Below are positions 28,093 through 34,534 of a stretch of DNA of 34,534 bases, one piece after another. A program made the translations under genes and the position numbers. Position 1 is the first letter of the stretch. The number at the start of each line of letters is the position of its first letter. The DNA comes from an uncultured Bacteroidales bacterium (lineage in GTDB: Bacteria; Bacteroidota; Bacteroidia; Bacteroidales; P3). A model generated the notes under the pieces. The model saw nothing but the letters and a program-made list of their open reading frames with translations, was not told where the DNA came from and did no database searches. The DNA is taken from NCBI GenBank assembly GCA_947168515.1, contig CAMVMF010000036.1, positions 1-34,534 on the forward strand, given 5' to 3'.

Positions 28093-28617
28093 ATGAAGTG
28101 GTACGTATTTCGTTGTGCTCCAGGCAAAGAAACCCTCTTCCAACAGGCTATTAAGACGCGTTTTGGGGTGGAGTGTTTCGTGCCGATGGAGAAAAAACGC
28201 CAGCGAGACCGACATGGCCGTTTTGTCTGGGTGCAGAAATGCGCACTCTCCAGCTATCTCTTTGTCCATGTGGACCGAGAGACCTTCATTCAAATACCAA
28301 AAGGACTGATATACATCCGCCCCATGGCACAGCTGCGCGAAGGCCTTTATGTGCCGGTGGTCATACCGGATGACGACATGACCAACTTCATCCGCGTGGC
28401 AGGCTCGAAGGATGAGCAGGCCGTCTACCTCGACCCCGCCAAGCTCGATTTCAAGAAGGGCGACCGCGTCCGTATCATCGGAGGCTCCTTCGTTGGGGTG
28501 GAGGGTACCTTTATGCAAATCGGCGGCAAGCACGAGAAACGTGTCGTCATCCAGCTAGAGGGCCTCATCGCCGTCGCCACTGCCGCCATTCCGGCTGCCC
28601 TGGTGGAAAAGATATAA
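28093..28617 (+). CDS. NusG/UpxY-like transcription antiterminator
   Basis: A 174-residue NusG paralogue. An NGN domain covers about residues 1-105, starting WYVFRCAPGKE and including the basic KKRQRDRHGR. A KOW motif lies at about 121-150 (KKGDRVRIIGGSFVGVEGTF). Specialised paralogues of this kind (UpxY, LoaP, RfaH families) load on RNA polymerase to read through long polysaccharide operons. In Bacteroides capsule loci upxY is usually the first gene; here it follows ugd after a 169-bp gap. It probably promotes expression of the downstream glycosyltransferases, which carry hairpin arrays between them. Confidence 0.88.
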   Translation: MKWYVFRCAPGKETLFQQAIKTRFGVECFVPMEKKRQRDRHGRFVWVQKCALSSYLFVHVDRETFIQIPKGLIYIRPMAQLREGLYVPVVIPDDDMTNFIRVAGSKDEQAVYLDPAKLDFKKGDRVRIIGGSFVGVEGTFMQIGGKHEKRVVIQLEGLIAVATAAIPAALVEKI

Positions 28618-28675
28618 GAATTCTTCAGGCCGCATGGGTTTCGCTAAGCCGCTATCAGTGCGGAGTTTAGACCAC

Positions 28676-29689
28676 ATGAATCCGAAAGTGACCATCGCTG
28701 TTGCCGTTTATAACGGTGCCGAGCATATCGAAAGACTGGCGCGAACGCTTTTCGAGCAGACCTTGGAGGAGATGGAGTTTCTTTTTGTTGACGACAAGAG
28801 TACGGATGGCGGCATGACGATTGTCCAACAAGTGCTGGAAGAATACCCCAGCCGGAAGCCTCAGGTGCGCTACGTCTTTCACGAAAGGAACTTGGGCATT
28901 TCGGCTACCAAACGAGATTGCTTTCTATTGTCGAGAGGTGAGTATGTGATAGTGGTTGACGATGACGACTTTTTGGACAGACGAATGGCCGAGCTGCTCT
29001 ATGATAAGGCTGTGGAGGAAGAGGCGGACATGGTAGTGAGCGATTTCTATTATTATACTCCTAAACCAAGATATGTCAGTTTTGTAGACCAAGATACCCC
29101 CAAGGACACAGAAGGAATCCGCGACGCCATCTTAAACCGCTATACATGGCCCGTAATATGGTGCAGGCTTTTCAAGAGAAGTCTTTTTGAGGAGAATGAT
29201 TTTGTCTGGCCTGTCAAGAATCTCGGCGAGGATGTTTTGATTAGCGCAGTTTCTGCTTATTACGCCCAAAAGATAGCCTATGTGCAAGAACCACTGTACC
29301 ATTATTTCTTCTATGGCGACTCGTGGTCCAATCGGGCAAGCCGGGAGCACTGCCTCGCGCAGTTCGAAAGCTACAAGGCCAATGTGGAGATCATGCTGGA
29401 TTTTTTAGCAGAGAAGCACGTACTCCATCAGTACGACAGGGGTGTCTTTGTCAGTAAGATGCGCACCAAAAACAAGCTGTTGCCCATCCTTACGGACAGG
29501 GAGACGGCCCGGCTGTGGATACATACCTTCCCCGAGGCGCATCGAGAGGCCTTTCTTGGCACGAGTTATCTGGCCTCTACTTATAGGGAGAGATTATGGG
29601 TGGCGGCAATTGTCATGGGATTTTTCCCGTTTGTGCGTAGACGGCTCCAAGGGCGTCGGTTGGTACCTAATAGACTTGTCAGAGCGTAG
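28676..29689 (+). CDS. Family 2 glycosyltransferase (paralogue 1)
   Basis: 337 residues from the ATG of MNPKVTIAVAVYN, chosen because two later genes start the same way; an ATG 42 bp upstream adds unrelated residues. GT-A fold: nucleotide-binding D39-D40 (FLFVDDKSTD) and a DxD-like cluster D95-D98 (VIVVDDDDFLD). The C-terminal ~80 residues (KMRTKNKLLPIL, then YRERLWVAAIVMGFFP) are shared with the genes at 31374 and 32445. It probably adds one sugar to a lipid-linked repeat unit at the inner membrane. It starts 58 bp after the antiterminator gene. Confidence 0.9.
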   Translation: MNPKVTIAVAVYNGAEHIERLARTLFEQTLEEMEFLFVDDKSTDGGMTIVQQVLEEYPSRKPQVRYVFHERNLGISATKRDCFLLSRGEYVIVVDDDDFLDRRMAELLYDKAVEEEADMVVSDFYYYTPKPRYVSFVDQDTPKDTEGIRDAILNRYTWPVIWCRLFKRSLFEENDFVWPVKNLGEDVLISAVSAYYAQKIAYVQEPLYHYFFYGDSWSNRASREHCLAQFESYKANVEIMLDFLAEKHVLHQYDRGVFVSKMRTKNKLLPILTDRETARLWIHTFPEAHREAFLGTSYLASTYRERLWVAAIVMGFFPFVRRRLQGRRLVPNRLVRA

Positions 29690-29696
29690 CTTTTAT

Positions 29697-30749
29697 ATGG
29701 AAACAATACCTTACATGCCATTGGTGAGCATAATCATGCCGGCTTACAATGCTTCTAAATATGTGGAACAGGCTGTTCGGTCAGTGCTCGTTCAGTCGTA
29801 TGAGAATATCGAACTGATAGTGGTAGACGATGGGAGCACGGATGATACGGTGAACAAAATCAGTCGCATTAACGATAGTCGGCTGAGGGTCATCAGTCAA
29901 TTGAACCAAGGAGCCTGTGTTGCGCGAAACCGTGGCCTGCAGGAGTCCAAGGGCGAATATATCAAGTTCTTGGATGCCGACGATGTTCTCTACCCCGATG
30001 CCATAAGCCTCCAAGTGAAGGAGATGCTTGCGTTGGCAAAGGATGAAGAGGTCTTTGGCGATTTCGACTATATCGACGCCGATGGCAACGTTTTCAGGCA
30101 TAGTACTATCAATCAGGAACAGTATGAGGAGCAGAATCAGGACGAGTGGCTGTTATACCATTGGCAGATGGTGACTTCCTGCCCGTTGCATAGGAGGGAG
30201 CTGCTGATGCAGGTGGGTGGTTTCGATGTGCATCTGCAGAGCGGCCACGAGGGCATGCTGCATTTTGCCATGTCTATAGCCGGAGTCAAATTTGTTTATA
30301 GGCCAGGTGCCATCTATCAGTATCGTATCCATCAAGACCCACAAAGAATATCTATCCAAAGGGAACTTTCGATACCCAATTTTACCGATAGGGTGTATTT
30401 TCATGACAAGAGGCTTTCGCTGATACAGAAGAAATATGGTTTCGAACCCAATGGGATGACCAATTACTTGACTCAGCGCTATTTCGTTATGGCTTTGTCC
30501 CTTTATGCTTATGGGGCAAATAGCCAAGGCCGCTATTGTTTTCAGCGCATAAAGGAAATTCCACATACCAGTAAGTTTCCAAGATATTGCAGCAGCTCAC
30601 GTCTTGCCAAATTCTATATTCTGTTGATTAGGCTGTTGGGCTATCGCAAGGCAGAAAAAATAGTAAAAATGCTTGTCAGACTTTCAGGTTTGACACCCGA
30701 GCAGAGCATAAGTCAAAGCCCTGTGCTTTTCTCTACTGGAAATAAGTAA
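29697..30749 (+). CDS. Family 2 glycosyltransferase (divergent)
   Basis: 350 residues from the ATG of METIPYMPLV; the ATG at 29715 (MPLVSIIMPAYN) is an alternative, while the long open frame upstream overlaps the previous gene and is not homologous. GT-A motifs: D44-D45 in IVVDDGSTDD and D93-A-D95-D96 in FLDADDVLYP. The C-terminal half differs from the three paralogues around it, and only the GT2 core is shared. It follows paralogue 1 by 7 bp. Its stop is 26 bp before the start of the first hairpin-repeat array. Confidence 0.9.
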   Translation: METIPYMPLVSIIMPAYNASKYVEQAVRSVLVQSYENIELIVVDDGSTDDTVNKISRINDSRLRVISQLNQGACVARNRGLQESKGEYIKFLDADDVLYPDAISLQVKEMLALAKDEEVFGDFDYIDADGNVFRHSTINQEQYEEQNQDEWLLYHWQMVTSCPLHRRELLMQVGGFDVHLQSGHEGMLHFAMSIAGVKFVYRPGAIYQYRIHQDPQRISIQRELSIPNFTDRVYFHDKRLSLIQKKYGFEPNGMTNYLTQRYFVMALSLYAYGANSQGRYCFQRIKEIPHTSKFPRYCSSSRLAKFYILLIRLLGYRKAEKIVKMLVRLSGLTPEQSISQSPVLFSTGNK

Positions 30750-30774
30750 TTGTTTGATTATTAGTAATGCTGTG

Positions 30775-30933
30775 CCGTTGCGGCGGAATCCGTTGCGGCG
30801 GAATCCGTTGTGGCGGATTTGCAATCCGACGCAGTTGAATATAAGGATTTGTAATCCGAAGACTTGTCGCGGTGATTTTCGTTGCGGCGGATTTGCAATC
30901 CGACGCTGTTGAATATAAGGATTTGTAATCCGA
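30775..30933 (+). repeat. Paired-hairpin (REP-like) elements, orientation A, two copies
   Basis: It begins with a 15-bp piece CCGTTGCGGCGGAAT repeated at 30775-30789 and 30790-30804. Two units of 74-bp period follow, starting at 30807 and 30881. Each has the palindrome CGGATT-TGC-AATCCG, a 16-nt spacer containing TTGAATATAA, and a second palindrome GGATT-TGT-AATCC. The same unit recurs upstream of the transposase at 33796. No coding is present; minus-strand ORFs here are translations of the repeat. Confidence 0.88.
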
Positions 30934-31355
30934 AAACTTGTTGCGGTGATTACACAGCCGTTCCAGCGAGATTGGATATTTTAGATCAGTACATTGTTGT
31001 GGCGGATTGAAAATCCATATACTCAATGGGTCTGGATTGCAAATCCAGACCAACGGCAATCCGAAGACTTGTTGCGGTGATTACACAACCGTTCCAGCGA
31101 GATTGGATATTTTAGATCAGTACCTTGTTGTTGCGGATTGAAAATCCATATACTCAATGGGTCTAGATTACAAATCCAGACCAACGGCAATCCGAAAACT
31201 TGTTGCGGTGATTACACAGCCGTTCCAGCGAGATTGGATATTTTAGATCAGTACATTGTTGTGGCGGATTGAAAATCCATATACTCAATGGGTCTGGATT
31301 GCAAATCCAGACCAACGGCAATCCGAAGACTTGTTGCGGTGATTACACAGCCGTT
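30927..31355 (+). repeat. 131-bp tandem repeat, 3.3 copies, orientation B
   Basis: Copies at 30927-31057, 31058-31188 and 31189-31319, plus a 36-nt partial copy to 31355, differ at only a few bases. Each contains GGATTGAAAATCC (31004-31016 in copy 1), a 16-nt spacer-like stretch, and a 10-bp stem GGTCTGGATT/AATCCAGACC (31029-31051). Copy 2 has a substitution that breaks that stem. The two-palindrome core is the reverse-complement layout of the orientation A units. The array ends 18 bp before the next glycosyltransferase start. Confidence 0.93.
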
Positions 31356-31373
31356 AATTAATCTATCACTTTT

Positions 31374-32399
31374 ATGAATCCCAAGGTCACTCTTGCAGTA
31401 TCTGTATACAATGTCGAACCCTATATCGAAAGGTGTGTCCGAAGTTTGTTTGAACAGACCTTTGACGATATCGAATTTTTGTTTATCGATGACTGCACCC
31501 CCGATAGTAGCATGGAAATCATGAGGCGGGTGTTGGAGGACTATCCCCATCGGAAAACGCAAGTGCGCACTTTCCGCCATGAGCATAACATGGGCACAGC
31601 CGTTACTAAGCGCGACTGTTACCTGCAAGCCACTGGGGAATATGTTCTGGTGATAGATAGTGACGACTATGTTGAACCCGACATGGTTGAAAAGATGTAT
31701 CGCAAAGCACAGGAAACCAAGGCTGATATGGTGGTCTGCCAAATCTATAGCGAAACTCCAGAAAGAACCTGGGTACTATCTGTTGCTCCCAATGGGGTAG
31801 TAGGCTGTGGGGAAAATGTGAAGGACGATATTATTAACAGATATGTGACACCAGGATTGTGGTGCAAACTTGTCAAGAACACTGTATTCACAGAACACAA
31901 GATAACATGGCCTACGGCAGATTATGCCGAAGATTATGTCATAAGTGCCATGTTCGCGTATTATGCTCAGCGGATTGCTGCGGTAGACGAGCCTTTTTAT
32001 CATTATTGCTATAATACTGATTCAATAAGTCGTAAGCAAAGTGCTGACCGCATACTAAAAATATATTACGATTTCTTGGAGAATTTCAGTATTGTCCTTC
32101 AATTTCTTGAAGACAAGGGCATTGCTGAGAAATACGAACATGGGATCTTTCGCAATAAAATAAGGGCTAAATGGCATTTACTTCCTCTTTTACCGAAGCG
32201 AGAATATCGAAAGCTGTGGGTGAAGACATATCCTGAAGTGAACAGGGCTTTTTTGTTTGGGGATAAAAACCGCAAGCCATCTTACCGTGAGCGTTTCTGG
32301 TTCATAGCCATGTCGACTGGGCTGTATCCGCGATTTAAAAGAGTGATTTATTCCAAGAGGTTACGCCCCCGACCGGAGTGGCAGCCCATCTATACCTAA
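31374..32399 (+). CDS. Family 2 glycosyltransferase (paralogue 2)
   Basis: A 341-residue GT-A enzyme. Its first 100 residues align without gaps to the products of the genes at 28676 and 32445: MNPKVTLAVSVYN start, D39-D40 in FLFIDDCTPD, and D95-S-D97-D98 in VIDSDDYVEPDM. A C-terminal YRERFWFIAMSTGLYPRFKR block is also shared. It sits directly after the 131-bp repeat array, so its mRNA, if made from the upstream promoter, must pass seven or more hairpins. Acceptor and donor sugars cannot be predicted. Confidence 0.9.
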   Translation: MNPKVTLAVSVYNVEPYIERCVRSLFEQTFDDIEFLFIDDCTPDSSMEIMRRVLEDYPHRKTQVRTFRHEHNMGTAVTKRDCYLQATGEYVLVIDSDDYVEPDMVEKMYRKAQETKADMVVCQIYSETPERTWVLSVAPNGVVGCGENVKDDIINRYVTPGLWCKLVKNTVFTEHKITWPTADYAEDYVISAMFAYYAQRIAAVDEPFYHYCYNTDSISRKQSADRILKIYYDFLENFSIVLQFLEDKGIAEKYEHGIFRNKIRAKWHLLPLLPKREYRKLWVKTYPEVNRAFLFGDKNRKPSYRERFWFIAMSTGLYPRFKRVIYSKRLRPRPEWQPIYT

Positions 32400-32444
32400 T
32401 GACTGTTTAATATAGGGTGAAGAATCCATATAATAGCTATACCA

Positions 32445-33458
32445 ATGACACCAAAGGTGACCTTTATTGTTGCAATCTATAATGTTGCACCATTCATACA
32501 GCAATGCGTCAGAAGTCTATACGAGCAGACGCTTCAGGATATAGAGATTATTTTAATAGACGACTGCTCACCAGATGATAGTATTAAGCTGGCCATGGAA
32601 GTGCTGGAAGAGTACCCACAGCGAAAAGAGCAAGTGAGGGTCATCCGACATGAACACAATCGGGGCATCGCTTTTGTCAGGAAAGAAGGATATTCGGCCA
32701 GTAGGGGAGAATATTTCATCTATATCGATGGTGATGACTTCGTGGACGTACACATGGCCGAAGAGATGTACCAAAATGGTGTAGACAATGGTGCTGACAT
32801 GGTGATATGTGACTTTTATAGGTACAGAAATGAACGGTACCAGTATGATACGCTTGTTCCCAATGGGGTAATAGGCGATGGGGACAATGTCAGACAGGTC
32901 ATAGTGGATCGCAAAGTGCCGTCGTTCACGGTTTGTAAGGCTGTCAGAAAAGAGGTGTTGGATAATAGTGAGGTCGTATGGCCAGTGGAAGACTTTGCCG
33001 AAGATACCGTTATCTCGATAATGGAGGTTCTCTATGCCAAACGTATCTCACATGTGGCAAAACCTTTGTATTACTATCGGTATAACCCCAACTCGCTTTC
33101 TAACGAAACTGGAGAGCAGAAAATAGTCCAACATTTCGACCGTTCTCTTGCAAATGTACGGCAAGCAGTGAAATTCCTGGAGGACCATCATCTTTCAGAA
33201 AGATACGAAAGAGGGGTTTTCGTCCATAAGGTAAGAACAAAGAATAGACTGTTGCCATTGACGGGACAAAGAAAATACCGCAAACTGTGGCGAGAGACCT
33301 TCCCGGAAGTGAACAAGGTGATCTTTTGGGGCAATAAGTGCAATCCATCCACCTATCGCGAGAAAGTATGGTATTTGGCCATTAATTGGGGCTTGTATCC
33401 TAAATTCAAGAAACGACTTCTGTCGAAAAGGTTTTTCCCTTACAACGAGTGGCTGTGA
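32445..33458 (+). CDS. Family 2 glycosyltransferase (paralogue 3)
   Basis: A 337-residue GT-A enzyme, colinear with paralogues 1 and 2: MTPKVTFIVAIYN start, D39-D40 in ILIDDCSPDD, D95-G-D97-D98 in YIDGDDFVDV, and C-terminal YREKVWYLAINWGLYPKFKK. It begins 45 bp after paralogue 2. It is the last glycosyltransferase before the transposase and its repeats, which interrupt the locus from 33480 on. Its role in assembling a repeat unit is inferred from context only. Confidence 0.9.
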   Translation: MTPKVTFIVAIYNVAPFIQQCVRSLYEQTLQDIEIILIDDCSPDDSIKLAMEVLEEYPQRKEQVRVIRHEHNRGIAFVRKEGYSASRGEYFIYIDGDDFVDVHMAEEMYQNGVDNGADMVICDFYRYRNERYQYDTLVPNGVIGDGDNVRQVIVDRKVPSFTVCKAVRKEVLDNSEVVWPVEDFAEDTVISIMEVLYAKRISHVAKPLYYYRYNPNSLSNETGEQKIVQHFDRSLANVRQAVKFLEDHHLSERYERGVFVHKVRTKNRLLPLTGQRKYRKLWRETFPEVNKVIFWGNKCNPSTYREKVWYLAINWGLYPKFKKRLLSKRFFPYNEWL

Positions 33459-33483
33459 TTGCTCATTGTGTTTACAAGCCTTC

Positions 33484-33780
33484 CGTTGTGACGGATTCCG
33501 CCACCGTTGCGTCCGTTGCGTCCGTTGCGTCGGCTTTTCCGTTCCGTTGCGTCGGATTTGCAATCCGACGCAGTTGAATATAAGGATTTGCAATCCGCAA
33601 AACCAATAGCAGCAGTTGAATATAATGGTTTGTATTCCGTTGCGTCGGACTTGCAACTGTTGCAGTGATTTCCGTTGCGTCGGATTTGCAATCCGACGCA
33701 GTTGAATATAAGGATTTGTAATCCGCAAAACCAATATCCGCCACACCGACACAGTTGAATATAAGGATTTGTAATCCACA
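33484..33780 (+). repeat. Paired-hairpin elements 5' of the transposase, orientation A
   Basis: Short CCGTTGCGT repeats open the array (33504-33531). Two complete units begin at 33544 and 33672. Each has an 11-bp perfect stem TGCGTCGGATT/AATCCGACGCA with a TGC loop (33548-33572 and 33676-33700), then the TTGAATATAA spacer and GGATT-TGY-AATCC. Two partial units retain only the spacer and second palindrome (near 33613-33637 and 33750-33776). The sequence matches the array at 30807-30933. Confidence 0.9.
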
Positions 33781-33795
33781 AAACCAAATTGACAT

Positions 33796-34362
33796 ATGAC
33801 GCCAGTTACTACTCCGCTTTCATTTGTCACCACCACGGTTGTGGATTGGATAGATGTGTTCACTAGACCACAATATAAGGATATAGTGGTTGAGTCGTTG
33901 CGGTTCTGTCAAAGAAACAAAGGTTTGAATATATATTCATGGGTGTTGATGAGCAATCACCTGCATATAGTGGCGAGTATAGACCAGCAGTTGCATAGCA
34001 ACGACTTTGCAACCTATTCGCTACTATTGTCAAATGTGATTCGAGACTTTAAGAAATATACGAGTAAGAAATTGGTGATGGCCATTGCCGATAACCCACA
34101 AGAGAGTCGCAAAGAATGGATGCTTGACCGCTTTTGGTTTCGAGGAGCCAACGACAAAAAGATAAAGGACTATCGTTTTTGGCAAGAGAGCTATTACTGC
34201 GAAGACATCTATACAATGGAGTTCCTGAAGCAGAAGATAGATTATGTGCATTCGAATCCTGTAAAACAAGGAATAGTGGCCTGTGCCGAGGACTATTTAT
34301 ACAGTTCGGCCTTAAACTACGCAGGAATGAAAGGGTTGCTAGATGTCGAAGTAGTGTGCTAA
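33796..34362 (+). CDS. RAYT, REP-associated tyrosine transposase (Y1/HUH, IS200-like)
   Basis: A 188-residue Y1-type single-strand DNA transposase-like protein. The HUH metal motif is H55-L-H57 in SWVLMSNHLHIVA. The catalytic tyrosine is most likely Y150 in KIDYVHSNPVKQGIV, the conserved 'YxHxNPV' box of RAYTs. A basic helix VIRDFKKYTSKKLV lies between. RAYTs cut and rejoin REP hairpins rather than moving as ordinary insertion sequences. There are no TnpB or IS ends. Hairpin elements flank it on both sides in opposite orientation, and the 3' repeat overlaps its stop codon. All motifs look intact, so it may be active. Confidence 0.9.
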   Translation: MTPVTTPLSFVTTTVVDWIDVFTRPQYKDIVVESLRFCQRNKGLNIYSWVLMSNHLHIVASIDQQLHSNDFATYSLLLSNVIRDFKKYTSKKLVMAIADNPQESRKEWMLDRFWFRGANDKKIKDYRFWQESYYCEDIYTMEFLKQKIDYVHSNPVKQGIVACAEDYLYSSALNYAGMKGLLDVEVVC

Positions 34363-34492
34363 TGAGAAGTTGACGGATTGAAAATCCTAATATTCGGATG
34401 TGTCGGATTGCAAATCCGCCACAACATAAGCGGACTAATGAGAAGTTGACGGATTGAAAATCCTAATATTCAGATGTGTCGGATTACAAATC
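34359..34492 (-). repeat. Paired-hairpin elements 3' of the transposase, orientation B
   Basis: Two direct copies with a 76-bp period start at 34359 and 34435 (CTAATGAGAAGTTGACGG). Copy 1 has GGATTGAAAATCC (34375-34387), a 16-nt spacer and CGGATT-GCA-AATCCG (34404-34418). Copy 2 decays after 34492. Read as reverse complement, the order, palindromes and 16-nt spacer match the 5' elements. Copy 1 overlaps the transposase stop codon TAA at 34360-34362. Confidence 0.88.
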
Positions 34493-34534
34493 ATTAGCGG
34501 TTGAAAGATTCTTAACCAGATGAAATACGATTGA

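Noticed and set aside
30807..30933. Hairpin elements as ordinary Rho-independent terminators
   Set aside because: The stems are AT-containing, several lack a T tract, and they occur as ordered pairs with conserved spacers. A read-through-dependent effect is still possible.
30927..31355. CRISPR array
   Set aside because: The 131-bp units are continuous tandem copies with no unique spacers, are too long for CRISPR repeats, and no cas genes are near.
33195..33863. Minus-strand ORFs across the 5' repeat array (also 30733-31059, 31248-31742, 33440-33787, 33472-33795)
   Set aside because: Their translations are repeated peptides read out of the hairpin elements (recurring SLYSTASDCKSDAT-type strings), with no independent coding signal.

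Overview
The window looks like a chromosomal segment of a Bacteroidales bacterium (phylum Bacteroidota). The evidence is a PorT-like type IX secretion protein, a carboxypeptidase-regulatory-domain TonB-dependent receptor paired with a DUF4249 lipoprotein, DUF4476 and DUF3109 proteins, a UpxY/NusG-like antiterminator in a polysaccharide locus, and promoters of the Bacteroidota type (TTTG - 19 bp - TAnnTTTG). No genus can be assigned from reading alone.

Layout. Positions 1-1306: the 3' part of a tRNA-Thr and the ribosomal operon rpsF-rpsR-rplI with a clear terminator. 1307-6188: minus-strand rnr (RNase R) and dcp (M3 peptidase), plus a small coding-like remnant downstream of rnr. 6374-8343: plus-strand coiled-coil lipoprotein and an Rpn/PD-(D/E)XK-family protein with a 12-bp in-frame tandem repeat. 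8741-25679: a long minus-strand block. It holds a DUF4476 protein, a possible operon ansA-porT-FAD oxidoreductase-uvrB-GT39, a thioesterase, tRNA-Phe with a consensus promoter and terminator, and a tightly packed run M16 peptidase-ion channel-TonB receptor-DUF4249-hydroxyacid dehydrogenase-DUF3109-lspA. 25680-26561 is a gene-free stretch with a G-run cluster and a consensus promoter. From 26562 a plus-strand surface-polysaccharide locus begins: ugd, a NusG/UpxY-like antiterminator and four family-2 glycosyltransferases, three of which are colinear paralogues. It is cut off by the window end, so no flippase, polymerase or priming transferase is seen.

The most notable feature is a repeat system inside that polysaccharide locus. 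A RAYT-type (REP-associated tyrosine) transposase at 33796-34362 is flanked on its 5' side by paired-hairpin elements and on its 3' side by the same kind of element in reverse-complement orientation. A second array at 30775-31355, between two glycosyltransferase genes and without its own transposase, contains both orientations, and one orientation is amplified as a 131-bp tandem repeat. Each element is two short palindromes (GGATT-n3-AATCC cores) separated by about 16 nt. This looks like a Bacteroidota equivalent of REP/BIME elements mobilised by a resident RAYT, placed where it could shape transcript ends or recombination among the glycosyltransferase genes. That functional role is inference.
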